Of a DNA stretch of 48,140 nucleotides, positions 34,056-42,514 are shown one piece after another. The notes beneath the pieces were generated by a model, which searched no databases, was not told where the DNA came from, and saw only the letters and a list, made by a program, of their open reading frames with translations. Each line of letters begins with the position of its first letter. Positions within the stretch are counted from its first letter, which is position 1. The translations under genes and the position numbers were made by a program. Where the stretch lies: contig NZ_LOCQ01000033.1 in NCBI RefSeq assembly GCF_001677885.1, positions 1 to 48,140 on the forward strand. Reading direction: 5' to 3'. Origin of the DNA: Janthinobacterium psychrotolerans. Its GTDB lineage: Bacteria; Pseudomonadota; Gammaproteobacteria; Burkholderiales; Burkholderiaceae_D.

Positions 34056-35681
34056 ATGAACTTATTCAGAAACGTCGGCATCGGTGTGCGCCTGGGCGCC
34101 GGCTTTGCCATTATCTTGCTCTTTTCCATGCTGATCACCGGCATCAGCGTCTGGCGCCTGCACGACGTGGCGGCCGACACGCGCGCCATGATGGAGCAGC
34201 CGCTGGCCAAGGAACGCCATATCTCGGACTGGTACAGCCGCATCGACAGCGCCGTGCGCCGCACCATCGCGATTGCGCGCAGCTCGGACACCTCGCTGAG
34301 CGCGTATTTTTCCGAGGAATCGAAAACCTCGTCGGCCAGCTCGGCCGAACTGCAGAAGAAGATCGAGGCGCTGATCGACCAGCCGCAGGAACAAGCCATG
34401 TTCGCCGCCTTGCTGGAGCAGCGCAAGGTGTACCTGAGCTCGCGCGACCAGGTCTACAAGCTCAAGGGCGAAGCGCAGGCCGACGCCGCCAATGAGGTGT
34501 TTGAAAAAACCTTTGTGCCGGCCGCCGCCAGATACCAGAAAATGGTGTTCGACCTGCTGGAACACCAGCGCGCCGCCATCGACGCCACCGCGCGCGATAT
34601 CGACGCGGTCGCCGTTACCAGCCGCAACCTGCTGCTGGGCCTGGCGGCGCTGGCGCTGGTGTTTGGCGTGGTGTGCGCCTGGCTGCTGACGATCGGCATC
34701 GTCCATCCGCTGCGCACGGCCGTCGCCGTGGCGCGCCGCGTGGCCGACGGCGACCTGACGGCGCGGATCGACGCCAGCGCCCACGATGAAACCGGGCAGT
34801 TGCTGCGGGCCCTGAAAGACATGAACGGCAGCTTGCTCAATATCGTGGCCGAAGTGCGCAGCGGCACCGACAGCATCGCCACCTCGTCGACGCAGATTGC
34901 GGCCGGCAACCAGGATTTGTCGAGCCGTACCGAGCAGCAGGCCGGCTCGCTCGAAGAAACCGCCTCGTCGATGGAAGAGCTGACCTCGACTGTGAAACAG
35001 AATGCCGACAATGCGCGCCAGGCCAATCAATTGGCGGCCTCGGCCTCGCAAGTGGCGGTCAGGGGCGGCGAAGTGGTGGCGCAGGTGGTCGGCACCATGG
35101 AGTCGATCAATGCCTCGTCGAACAAGATCGTCGACATTATCGCGGTGATCGACGGGATTGCTTTCCAGACCAATATCCTGGCGCTGAACGCGGCGGTGGA
35201 GGCGGCGCGCGCCGGCGAGCAGGGGCGCGGCTTTGCGGTGGTGGCGTCCGAAGTGCGCAACCTGGCGCAACGCTCCAGCCAGGCGGCCAAAGAAATCAAG
35301 AGCCTGATCGGCGCCTCCGTCGAGCAGGTCAATGCGGGCAGCATGCTGGTGGCCCAGGCCGGTTCGACCATGAACGATATCGTCTCCAGCGTGCAGCGCG
35401 TGGGTGACATCATTACCGAAATCACGGCCGCCAGCAGCGAGCAGAGCGTGGGTATCGACGAGATCAACCGGGCCATCGGCCAGATGGACGCCGTCACGCA
35501 GCAAAATGCGGCGCTGGTCGAAGAAGCGGCGGCGGCTGCCGAATCGATGCAGGACCAGGCGCACAAGCTGGCGCAGATCGTCAGTGTCTTCAAGCTTGAC
35601 CACAATACGGCGGCGCGCGCCGTGGCGGCCACGCCACGCCCTGCAGCAGCGGCGGCCCTGCGCCTGGGCGGCACGCGCTAG
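34056..35681 (+). CDS. Methyl-accepting chemotaxis protein 1 (4HB-HAMP-signal)
   Basis: A 541-residue inner-membrane receptor of the Tar class. TM1 is about 13-33, followed by a periplasmic four-helix-bundle ligand domain (34-190), TM2 (191-215) and HAMP (216-268). The cytoplasmic coiled coil has its CheA/CheW-binding tip at about 361-413 ([20 protein letters not shown] and [20 protein letters not shown]). Methylation-region repeats are rich in Glu/Gln. It ends without an NWETF-type CheR tether. Ligand unknown. The DNA from HAMP to the end of the signalling domain is nearly identical to the next gene. Confidence 0.93.
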   Translation: MNLFRNVGIGVRLGAGFAIILLFSMLITGISVWRLHDVAADTRAMMEQPLAKERHISDWYSRIDSAVRRTIAIARSSDTSLSAYFSEESKTSSASSAELQKKIEALIDQPQEQAMFAALLEQRKVYLSSRDQVYKLKGEAQADAANEVFEKTFVPAAARYQKMVFDLLEHQRAAIDATARDIDAVAVTSRNLLLGLAALALVFGVVCAWLLTIGIVHPLRTAVAVARRVADGDLTARIDASAHDETGQLLRALKDMNGSLLNIVAEVRSGTDSIATSSTQIAAGNQDLSSRTEQQAGSLEETASSMEELTSTVKQNADNARQANQLAASASQVAVRGGEVVAQVVGTMESINASSNKIVDIIAVIDGIAFQTNILALNAAVEAARAGEQGRGFAVVASEVRNLAQRSSQAAKEIKSLIGASVEQVNAGSMLVAQAGSTMNDIVSSVQRVGDIITEITAASSEQSVGIDEINRAIGQMDAVTQQNAALVEEAAAAAESMQDQAHKLAQIVSVFKLDHNTAARAVAATPRPAAAAALRLGGTR

Positions 35682-35815
35682 TTGTTCTCTTTCCCCGGCG
35701 GCGCGCGTCCATGCGTGCCGCCTGCAACAGCGCCGTATTCCCGGCTTGCTCTCTTCTTGTTTTTCTTTTACCGTATTGCTATGGCGCAATCTGCGTCGTC
35801 TGTCAGGATAATCAT

Positions 35816-37387
35816 ATGAATTTGTTAAGAAACGTCAGCATCGGTGTACGCCTGGGCCTGGGTTTTGCAGGCATCTTGTTGTTTTCCATGCTCATTACCG
35901 GCATCAGTGTCTGGCGCTTGCACAGCGTGGCCGCCGATACGCGCGTGATGATGGAGCAGCCGCTGGCCAAGGAGCGCTATATTTCCGACTGGTACAGCAA
36001 GATCGACAGTGGCATCCGCCGCACCACGGCGATCGCGCGCAGCAGCGACACCACGCTGGGCGCTTATTTTGCGGACGAGTCCAAGGCTTCGTCGGTGATC
36101 TCGGGTGAACTGCAAAAGAAAATCGAAGCGCTGCTGGTGACCACGGAAGAAAAGGAAATCTTTCGCAATGTCAGCGAGATGCGCAAGGTCTACCTGAGTT
36201 CGCGTGACCAGATCTACAAGATGAAGACGGACGGCCAGCTTGACGAGGCAAAAGTCGTGTTTGAAAATACCTTCGTTCCCGGCTCGGCCAAGTTCCAGAA
36301 ATTCGTGCAGGATCTGCTGCTGCACCAGCGCGCCAGCATCGACGCCACCGCGCACGATATCGATACGATGGCCATCACCAGCCGCAACCTGCTGCTGGGA
36401 CTGGCCGTGCTGGCGCTGGCCTTCGGCACCGTCTGCGCCTGGCTGCTGACGACCAGCATTGTCCATCCGCTGCGCACGGCCGTCGCCGTGGCGCGCCGCG
36501 TGGCCGATGGCGACCTGACGGCGCTGATCGACGCCAGCGCCCACGATGAAACCGGGCAGTTGCTGCGGGCCCTGAAAGACATGAACGCCAGTTTGCTGCG
36601 CATCGTCGGCGAAGTACGCAGCGGCACCGACAGCATCGCCACCTCGTCGACGCAGATTGCGGCCGGCAACCAGGATTTGTCGAGCCGTACCGAGCAGCAG
36701 GCCGGCTCGCTCGAAGAAACCGCCTCGTCGATGGAAGAGCTGACCTCGACCGTGAAACAGAATGCCGACAATGCGCGCCAGGCCAATCAATTGGCGGCCT
36801 CGGCCTCGCAAGTGGCGGTCAGGGGCGGCGAAGTGGTGGCGCAGGTGGTCGGCACCATGGAGTCGATCAATGCCTCGTCGAACAAGATCGTCGACATTAT
36901 CGCGGTGATCGACGGGATTGCTTTCCAGACCAATATCCTGGCGCTGAACGCGGCGGTGGAAGCGGCGCGCGCCGGCGAGCAGGGGCGCGGCTTTGCGGTG
37001 GTGGCGTCCGAAGTGCGCAACCTGGCGCAGCGCTCCAGCCAGGCGGCCAAAGAAATCAAGACCCTGATCGGCGCCTCCGTCGAGCAGGTCAATGCGGGCA
37101 GCTTGCTGGTGGCCCAGGCCGGTTCGACCATGAACGATATCGTTTCCAGCGTGCAGCGCGTGGGCGACATCATTACCGAAATCACGGCCGCCAGCAGCGA
37201 GCAGAGCGTGGGTATCGACGAGATCAACCGGGCCATCGGCCAGATGGACGCCGTCACGCAGCAAAATGCGGCGCTGGTCGAAGAGGCGGCCGCAGCGGCC
37301 GAATCGATGCAGCACCAGGCGCAGAAGCTGGCCGAGGTGGTTAGCGTATTCAAGCTGCACGAGCGCAGCGCGCTGGCGTTGAGGTAG
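35816..37387 (+). CDS. Methyl-accepting chemotaxis protein 2, paralogue of the preceding receptor
   Basis: A 523-residue receptor with the same architecture (TM1 about 13-33, four-helix-bundle periplasmic domain, TM2 near 191-215, HAMP, signalling domain). The membrane-proximal parts of the ligand domain match its neighbour (DWYSRIDS versus DWYSKIDS) but the distal helices differ, for example at residues 105-165. This suggests different ligand preference with the same output. AGGA lies before the ATG at 35816. The stop codon is immediately followed by the REP-like repeat. Confidence 0.93.
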   Translation: MNLLRNVSIGVRLGLGFAGILLFSMLITGISVWRLHSVAADTRVMMEQPLAKERYISDWYSKIDSGIRRTTAIARSSDTTLGAYFADESKASSVISGELQKKIEALLVTTEEKEIFRNVSEMRKVYLSSRDQIYKMKTDGQLDEAKVVFENTFVPGSAKFQKFVQDLLLHQRASIDATAHDIDTMAITSRNLLLGLAVLALAFGTVCAWLLTTSIVHPLRTAVAVARRVADGDLTALIDASAHDETGQLLRALKDMNASLLRIVGEVRSGTDSIATSSTQIAAGNQDLSSRTEQQAGSLEETASSMEELTSTVKQNADNARQANQLAASASQVAVRGGEVVAQVVGTMESINASSNKIVDIIAVIDGIAFQTNILALNAAVEAARAGEQGRGFAVVASEVRNLAQRSSQAAKEIKTLIGASVEQVNAGSLLVAQAGSTMNDIVSSVQRVGDIITEITAASSEQSVGIDEINRAIGQMDAVTQQNAALVEEAAAAAESMQHQAQKLAEVVSVFKLHERSALALR

Positions 37388-37503
37388 GTCGGATAGGGTA
37401 GGTCGGGTAGGTCGGATTAGCGCGCAAGCGCGTAATCCGACAACACCACGGTCAGCGTTAACACCGTTGTCGGATTACGCGCGAAGCGCTAATCCGACCT
37501 ACG
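37388..37503. repeat. REP/BIME-like palindromic repeat
   Basis: Three imperfect direct copies of TAGGTCGG open the block (about 37384-37414). Two long arms in inverted orientation follow: TAGGTCGGATTAGCGC at 37408-37423 is complementary to 37486-37501, and GCGTAATCCGACAAC (about 37431-37445) is complementary to about 37466-37480. Each arm is itself nearly self-complementary (GTCGGATTA...TAATCCGAC). Such GTCGGATTA palindromes are the usual form of extragenic REP pairs. The block fills the space between two convergent genes and includes the last codons of the RNase H gene. Confidence 0.8.
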
Positions 37504-37974
37504 CAATCCGGCGGTAATCGCCATTTGCGACAATCGGTCGGCTTCGCCATTGCGGTGACGCGGCACCCAGCGCAGGCTTACCTGCGGCAATTGTTCCATC
37601 AGCGCCAGCACCCTGGCGCGTTCCATTGCCAATCCTTTGACAATGGCGGTGCCCAGCACATCATTGATCACCACCTGGCTGTCGCCGCACAGCAGCAGCT
37701 GTGCCGGCTTGACCTTGACGGCGGCACGCAGCAGGGCCGTCAGGGCCGCATATTCGGCGTCGCTGCTGTCGCCATCGCCGGCCGGCTCGCTGATTTCGAT
37801 GCGCTCGCCATTTGGCCCCAGCAATAGCGCGCCGATGCCGAGGCGGCCCGGGTTCGGGTGGGCCGAGCCGTCGAACCAGCCGCGCCAGGCATGCGGCCCG
37901 CCTTCGTCGCGCTTGCGCGCCGCATGCCGCTCGCGCCGCAGCCGCGCCTTGCGCGCGGCAGCTTCCGACACCAT
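37489..37974 (-). CDS. Ribonuclease HI-family protein
   Basis: A 161-residue RNase H-fold protein. All acidic and His active-site residues are seen: Asp35 (WFDGSAHPNPG), Glu74 (SDAEYAAL), Asp98 (LCGDSQVV), His140 and Asp146 (VPRHRNGEADRL). A basic N-terminal tail (about 1-25, Arg/Lys-rich) may bind nucleic acid. It differs from classical RnhA in spacing and resembles the RNase HI-like group found in plants and archaea. The final residues (RRSD) and the stop codon lie in the REP-like repeat, so the original C-terminus may have been altered. Its start overlaps the upstream gene's stop by one base. Confidence 0.87.
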   Translation of the reverse strand: MVSEAAARKARLRRERHAARKRDEGGPHAWRGWFDGSAHPNPGRLGIGALLLGPNGERIEISEPAGDGDSSDAEYAALTALLRAAVKVKPAQLLLCGDSQVVINDVLGTAIVKGLAMERARVLALMEQLPQVSLRWVPRHRNGEADRLSQMAITAGLRRSD

Positions 37975-38312
37975 TATTTGATGAACAGCAGGTCGACCAG
38001 CGCTGCGATCCAGCAGGCGACCAGCACGCCGACGGCCAGCTGCATGCCAGGCCCGTCGTTGGCTGACAGGGCCGCCACTTTTTCCGTGATCAGCTGCACA
38101 TCGAGCGGCAGGGCGCCGCTGTTGATCTGGTCCATGATCTGGCCGGTGCGTTCCATGATATTGCGGATCACCAGCAGCAATGCCACCAGCGACGGCAGCA
38201 GGAACAGCGCGCCGCGCGCCTTGCGGCCCAGCAGCAGATGTCCGGTGCCGGGAAATACCAGGGCCGACAGCAAAATGGCTTTGGGCCGTTTGGAAGAGAG
38301 TGTGCCGCTCAT
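37974..38312 (-). CDS. Small hypothetical membrane protein
   Basis: A 112-residue protein with hydrophobic segments at about 14-28, 33-52 and 92-110. A central hydrophilic stretch is probably periplasmic. The N-terminal PGTGHLLLGRKARGALFLLPS resembles the glycine-rich turn of TM2-like and other small membrane families of unknown function. ATG at 38312 is preferred; an in-frame codon at 38342 would add 10 residues. It lies 36 bases downstream of mgtA and is coupled to the RNase H gene (TAATG overlap), so all three may share a transcript. Confidence 0.65.
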   Translation of the reverse strand: MSGTLSSKRPKAILLSALVFPGTGHLLLGRKARGALFLLPSLVALLLVIRNIMERTGQIMDQINSGALPLDVQLITEKVAALSANDGPGMQLAVGVLVACWIAALVDLLFIK

Positions 38313-38348
38313 GCGCGCCTTCACGGTGGTTACAAGCGGCACATCATA

Positions 38349-41048
38349 CTATTGCCAGCCGAATTTGCGCAGATAAACGCGTTTCATCAGGGTCGTCAAC
38401 ACCGTGTAGGCGACCAGGATGGCCAGCAGCCATGGGAAGTAGCTGAGCGGCAAGGCCTGCAGCTTGAAGTAGCTGGCCAGCGGGCCCATCGGCAAGAATA
38501 CGCCGACCGCCATGATGGCCGTGGTGGCCACCAGCAGCGGCACCGAGGCGATGCTGTCGATAAAGGGCAGCTTGGGCGTGCGGATCAGGTGCACGATCAG
38601 GGTCTGCGTCAACAGGCCGACGACGAACCAGCCCGACTGGAACAGGGTCTGCTGGGCCGGCGTATTGGCGCCGAACACATGCCACATCAACACAAAGGTG
38701 CTGATGTCGAAAATCGAGCTCAAAGGGCCAAAAAACACCATGAAGCGGCCGATGTCGCGCGGGTTCCAGCTCAGTGGCTGCTGTATCAGTTCGGCGTCGA
38801 CGTTATCAAACGGAATCGCGATCTGCGACACATCGTACAGCAGGTTCTGCACCAGCAGATGCAGCGGCAGCATCGGCAAAAACGGCAAAAAGGCGCTGGC
38901 CACCAGCACGGAAAACACATTGCCGAAGTTCGAGCTGGCCGTCATGCGGATATATTTGAGCATATTGCTGAAGGTGCGGCGCCCTTCGAGCACGCCTTCT
39001 TCCAGCACCATCAGGCTTTTTTCCAGCAGGATGATGTCGGCCGCCTCCTTGGCGATATCGACCGCCGAATCGACCGAGATGCCGATATCGGCCGCGCGCA
39101 GGGCCGGCGCGTCGTTGATGCCGTCGCCCATGAAACCGACGATATGGCCGTTGCCGCGCAGGGCGCGCACCAGGCGTTCCTTGTGCAGCGGGCTGAGCTT
39201 GGCAAATACCGTGTGGCTTTCGGCCGCCTGCGCCACTTGCGCGTCGTCCATGTCGTCCAGCTCGGGTCCCTGCAGCACGCCATGGACGGCCAGGCCCACT
39301 TCGCGGCAGATCTTGGCCGTCACCAGGTGGTTGTCGCCGGTCAGCACCTTGACCGTCACGCCATGCTGCTTGAGCGCGCGCAGGGCCGGCGCCGTCGATT
39401 CCTTCGGCGGGTCGAGAAAAGCCACATAGCCGATCAGGGTCAGCGCCGTTTCATCGGCCACGCCGTACACGGTTTTATGCGGCGGCACTTCCTTGACCGC
39501 CACGGCGACCACGCGCAGGCCTTCGGCGTTCAGGCCGTGGGTGGTGGCCAGCACCTTGTCAAGCAGGGATGTGTCCAGCGGCACGTCGACGCCGTCGAGG
39601 CGCAGGTGGCTGCAGGCGGCCAGCATTTCCTCGACCGCGCCCTTGCAGATCAGCTCGTGGTGATCATTGCGTTCGGAGACCACCACCGACATGCGGCGGC
39701 GCACGAAATCAAACGGAATCTCATCGACTTTCACATAGTCGCGCGCCAGCTGCATTTCCGTCTGCAGCTGCACATGGTCGAGCACGGCGCGGTCGAGCAG
39801 GTTTTTCAGGCCGGTCTGGTAGTGGCTGTTCAGGTAGGCGAACTGCAGCACCTCGTCCGAAGGGCGGCCAAACACATCGGTATGGCGCTCGAGCACGATC
39901 TTGTCCTGCGTCAGGGTGCCGGTCTTGTCGGTGCACAGCACATCCATGGCGCCGAAGTTCTGGATCGCGTCCAGGCGTTTGACCACCACTTTCTTTTTCG
40001 CCAGTTTGACGGCGCCCTTGGCCAGGGTGCTGGTGACGATCATCGGCAGCATTTCCGGCGTCAGGCCAACCGCCACCGACAGCGCGAACAGGAACGCTTC
40101 CATCCAGTCGCCCTTGGTCCAGCCGTTGATCAGGAACACCAGCGGCGCCATCACGAGGGCAAAGCGGATCAAGAGCCAGCTGACGCTGTTGACGCCCGCT
40201 TCGAACGCCGTCGGCGTGCGCTCGGTGGCGGTGACGCGCGTGGCGATGGCGCCAAAATAGCTGCGGTTGCCGGTGGCCAGCACCAGCGCCGTGGCGGCGC
40301 CCGAAATCACATTGGTGCCCATGAACAGCAAATTGGCCAGATCCATCGGGTTCTTGCCGTGGGTGTCGGCCATGCCGGCCAGCTCGGCCATCTTTTCCAC
40401 CGGCAGCGATTCGCCGGTCATCGCCGACTGGCTGACAAACAGGTCCTTTGCGCTCAGCAGGCGGCAGTCGGCGGGGATCATGTCGCCGGCCGACAGCACA
40501 ATGATGTCGCCCTGCACCAGCGCGCGGATGGCCAGTTCGATTTGCTTGCCGCCGCGCAGCACGGTGGCGGTATTGCCGACCATGGCTTTGAGGCGTTCGG
40601 CGGCGCGGTTCGAGCGGCCTTCCTGCACGAAGCGCAGCAGGGTCGACAAAATCACCATGCTGCCGATGACGATCGTCGCCTTGGCGTCTTCGGTCAGGTA
40701 GGAAACGATCGCCAGCACCGTCAGCAGCAAGTTGAACGGGTTCTTGTAGCACAGCCACAGATGCTGGTACCAGGCCAGCGGCTTTTCGTGCTCGACTTCG
40801 TTCGGGCCGGTCTGCGCCAGCACGGCTTGCGCTTCGTCTTCGGACAGGCCCGCTTCGCGCGTGGCCAGCCTTGCCATGGCGTCGGGCAAGGCTTCGGTGG
40901 CGGCGGCCAGCAGCTGGCGCGCCAGGTGGTCGGGCACAGGGACGGCCCGGGCGCTGCTGTTTTCCAAAGGCATGGCCTGGCGGCGGAAGTGGCCAGCCGT
41001 GTGGCGCTTGCGCAGGAACGATTCGAACAGGCGGGTGAAGAGGGTCAT
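38349..41048 (-). CDS. mgtA: Magnesium-translocating P-type ATPase, MgtA/MgtB type
   Basis: An 899-residue P3B-type ATPase that imports Mg2+ down its gradient at the cost of ATP. The phosphorylated Asp lies in CTDKTGTLT (about residue 374). TGES and the A-domain AMTGESLPVEK precede it, KVLTGDNHLVT and VGFMGDGINDAPALR follow, and ten hydrophobic segments are arranged as usual. The C-terminal GLLTQTLIVHLIRT and PLSYFPWLL are MgtA hallmarks. ATG at 41048 has AAGGAAG just upstream. A 30-codon proline-rich ORF ends 11 bases before this start, suggesting leader-peptide control. No adjacent regulator gene. Confidence 0.92.
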   Translation of the reverse strand: MTLFTRLFESFLRKRHTAGHFRRQAMPLENSSARAVPVPDHLARQLLAAATEALPDAMARLATREAGLSEDEAQAVLAQTGPNEVEHEKPLAWYQHLWLCYKNPFNLLLTVLAIVSYLTEDAKATIVIGSMVILSTLLRFVQEGRSNRAAERLKAMVGNTATVLRGGKQIELAIRALVQGDIIVLSAGDMIPADCRLLSAKDLFVSQSAMTGESLPVEKMAELAGMADTHGKNPMDLANLLFMGTNVISGAATALVLATGNRSYFGAIATRVTATERTPTAFEAGVNSVSWLLIRFALVMAPLVFLINGWTKGDWMEAFLFALSVAVGLTPEMLPMIVTSTLAKGAVKLAKKKVVVKRLDAIQNFGAMDVLCTDKTGTLTQDKIVLERHTDVFGRPSDEVLQFAYLNSHYQTGLKNLLDRAVLDHVQLQTEMQLARDYVKVDEIPFDFVRRRMSVVVSERNDHHELICKGAVEEMLAACSHLRLDGVDVPLDTSLLDKVLATTHGLNAEGLRVVAVAVKEVPPHKTVYGVADETALTLIGYVAFLDPPKESTAPALRALKQHGVTVKVLTGDNHLVTAKICREVGLAVHGVLQGPELDDMDDAQVAQAAESHTVFAKLSPLHKERLVRALRGNGHIVGFMGDGINDAPALRAADIGISVDSAVDIAKEAADIILLEKSLMVLEEGVLEGRRTFSNMLKYIRMTASSNFGNVFSVLVASAFLPFLPMLPLHLLVQNLLYDVSQIAIPFDNVDAELIQQPLSWNPRDIGRFMVFFGPLSSIFDISTFVLMWHVFGANTPAQQTLFQSGWFVVGLLTQTLIVHLIRTPKLPFIDSIASVPLLVATTAIMAVGVFLPMGPLASYFKLQALPLSYFPWLLAILVAYTVLTTLMKRVYLRKFGWQ

Positions 41049-41059
41049 GGCTCTTCCTT

Positions 41060-41152
41060 TCAGGCGAAGTATGGTTGCGGCAGGAACCGGCATGCGGGCC
41101 GGGCGGACGCGGCGGGCGGGGTAGTGCGTTGTGGCGTTTGATGGCAGATCAT
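41060..41152 (-). CDS. Proline-rich leader ORF upstream of mgtA (MgtL-like candidate)
   Basis: A 30-codon ORF (starts MICHQTPQRTTPP, ends RFLPQPYFA) with a textbook ribosome-binding site: AGGAG seven bases before ATG at 41152. Six of 30 residues are proline (7, 12, 13, 19, 25, 27), including a Pro-Pro pair and PQP near the end. Its TGA is 11 bases before the mgtA ATG, and the mgtA ribosome-binding site lies in that gap. In Salmonella and E. coli the short proline-bearing MgtL ORF couples ribosome stalling to mgtA transcription; that precedent, not sequence similarity, is the reason for the call. It could instead encode nothing of importance. Confidence 0.55.
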   Translation of the reverse strand: MICHQTPQRTTPPAASARPACRFLPQPYFA

Positions 41153-41521
41153 CACCGTTCTCCTGTCGAGGCAGGGAGGTCAGGCGAGACTTGTCGCCGG
41201 GCGCAGGCGAGATGCCGTTGCCGCGGTCGGGCTCAGTAGCCGTCCGTCAGGACAATCAATGGTCAGGGAGGAAGTGCGCGCCAGTGTACGCTGGCGCAGA
41301 CCACACCTTGCTCGGCAAGGCGCGGCGGGGGAGAGGACGCGTGCTTGCCGGAATTAATTGTCGATACAAGATCGACTACTGTCACTGGAACAAGTACCCA
41401 CGTGGGACTCCGTAAAATGAATAATGCACCGATGATAAAAGTGCAGCCTGGCAACGTCAAGCAAATATCGGCTACATTACCGAAGCGTAATGTGGCGCAG
41501 GGAATGACCGAGAGGGGGACG
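41153..41521. other. Long intergenic region: mgtA 5' leader and upstream of the orphan gene
   Basis: No gene is seen in these 369 bases. The part nearest mgtA has three pairing blocks GGCGA (41183-41187), TCGCC (41194-41198) and GGCGA (41206-41210), so the middle one can pair with either neighbour but not both. Farther on are the perfect palindrome CCCACGTGGG (41397-41406) and a 7-bp hairpin ACATTAC/GTAATGT (41474-41493). The stretch 41340-41480 is poorer in GC than its surroundings and probably holds the promoter of the gene at 41522. No known Mg2+ riboswitch class was recognised. Confidence 0.5.
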
Positions 41522-41959
41522 ATGGAAAACTATTTTGAAACAGCATTATTGAACGATCTGCACGGCCCGCTGCTGGCTGGAACCATGGTGGCCGATGCCG
41601 ACAGCGCCGGCTATTTTGCCAGGCTGGCGCAACGCTATCCCGTTACCGGCTCCAAAATACGCTGGAGCGACGTACCCGGTGCAATCGAGCGCCGCGGAAA
41701 TTGCCCTGACCGCCAGCTGGCCGCCAGCGGCGATTTTTTCCGGGCGATGGTGGCGCTGCATGGCCTGCACGGCCAGGCCGTGTATCTGGGCGACAGCGCC
41801 ATCGATTTTGCCTTGCTGGCGCCTGTCAGCGTGTTTGCCCTGCACCTGGAAGCGCTGTTGCCGATTCCGCAGCACCACTATTTCATGGCCGCCGATGATG
41901 CGTGGTGCATGGTGCTGAGCATGGAGGGGGACATGGCGTTTGGCCTGCGGCCATCGTAA
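41522..41959 (+). CDS. Hypothetical protein, 145 aa
   Basis: Not recognised. A 145-residue soluble protein beginning MENYFETALLNDLHGPLLAG, with no signal peptide or membrane helix and a moderate acidic bias. A hydrophobic stretch FALLAPVSVFALHLEALLPI (about 99-118) looks like a buried helix or strand. The ribosome-binding site AGAGGGGG is five bases before ATG at 41522; an in-frame upstream extension to 41345 has no such site and is AT-richer. It lies next to gene remnants and a MITE-like element, i.e. in a patch of recent rearrangement. Confidence 0.6.
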   Translation: MENYFETALLNDLHGPLLAGTMVADADSAGYFARLAQRYPVTGSKIRWSDVPGAIERRGNCPDRQLAASGDFFRAMVALHGLHGQAVYLGDSAIDFALLAPVSVFALHLEALLPIPQHHYFMAADDAWCMVLSMEGDMAFGLRPS

Positions 41960-42080
41960 AACCGGCAAGCCAGGCATGCCGGCGCAGGTCCGCCGGCGAC
42001 TTCGGCTTGCCGTGTTTCGCCAGGTAGGCGGGCGCGGCGCATAGCAGGTGGCGGTTTGGCGCCAGGCGTCTGGAGATCAC
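41955..42080 (-). pseudogene. Remnant of a LysR-type regulator (effector domain fragment)
   Basis: A 42-residue stretch reads VISRRLAPNRHLLCAAPAYL, AKHGKPKSPADLRRHAWLAG and FT. This is the highly conserved segment of LysR effector domains (usually RRLAPNRRVLCAAPAYL...HG.P..P.DL..H.CL). There is no HTH and no continuation on either side; the surrounding frame is unrelated. It overlaps the last bases of the orphan gene at 41522 and abuts another remnant on the opposite strand. Confidence 0.7.
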
Positions 42081-42082
42081 GC

Positions 42083-42233
42083 GCCGTGGATGGGTGCGCC
42101 GGTTTGCGAACGCATGGAGCGCGTTCTCAATGCCGAATCGACGGCGGCGGAAATGCAGGCCCTGTACCAGCATCCGGAAGAGGACGAGGGCGTGCCGGCG
42201 CCGCTGGCGATGCTGCAAAAAGTCAGCGCTTGA
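42083..42233 (+). pseudogene. C-terminal remnant of an unidentified gene
   Basis: An open frame ends at TGA 42231-42233 and encodes about 50 residues (RMERVLNAESTAAEMQALYQ, then HPEEDEGVPAPLAMLQKVSA) with protein-like composition. Its upstream part is replaced by the antisense LysR fragment, so only the tail of a former gene seems to remain. The stop codon lies in the left target-site duplication of the MITE-like element. A short expressed protein starting at ATG 42090 cannot be excluded. Confidence 0.4.
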
Positions 42234-42514
42234 TCAGTAATGCCGTTCAGTTAATCTGTCCAACGCATGTAAACGCGTAAGGCTGACAAACGTAAAAACG
42301 GCGGGCCGGAGACGCGAGCCTGAGAAAATGCCGATGGCTGCGTTGCAGCTCCTCGCCGTACATGCGTACTGTCTTCGTCGCCGCGCCTTGCCCTCGACAT
42401 TTTTCAGGCTCGCTTGGCCCGGTTGGCCTGTGCGGGCGACTGGGTTTTTAATTTGTTCTACAGGTTTACCGGGAGCGCAGGGACACTAACTGAACGGCAT
42501 TAGCGCTTGATCAG
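42226..42514. mobile_element. MITE-like non-autonomous element with 12-bp target-site duplication
   Basis: The element spans 42238-42502 (265 bp). Its ends are inverted repeats: TAATGCCGTTCAGTTA plus eight more bases at 42238-42261, and the complementary sequence at 42481-42502 with two differences. It is flanked by perfect direct repeats GCGCTTGATCAG at 42226-42237 and 42503-42514. Inside is a second inverted repeat, GCGAGCCTGAGAAAATG (42314-42330) with CATTTTTCAGGCTCGC (42398-42413), enclosing about 70 bases. No transposase is encoded. A 12-bp duplication would suit mobilisation by an IS4-like transposase, which is an inference. Confidence 0.85.

Noticed and set aside
37388..37503. CRISPR array
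   Set aside because: Repeats are inverted and adjacent without unique spacers of constant length; no cas gene is present. It fits a REP-type palindrome.
38238..41141. 967-codon open frame antisense to mgtA
   Set aside because: High-GC shadow frame: composition is His/Gln/Arg-rich without any domain, and mgtA on the other strand has every P-type ATPase motif.
42090..42233. Independent small protein starting at 42090
   Set aside because: No ribosome-binding site and the upstream neighbour is a gene fragment; kept as a remnant instead.
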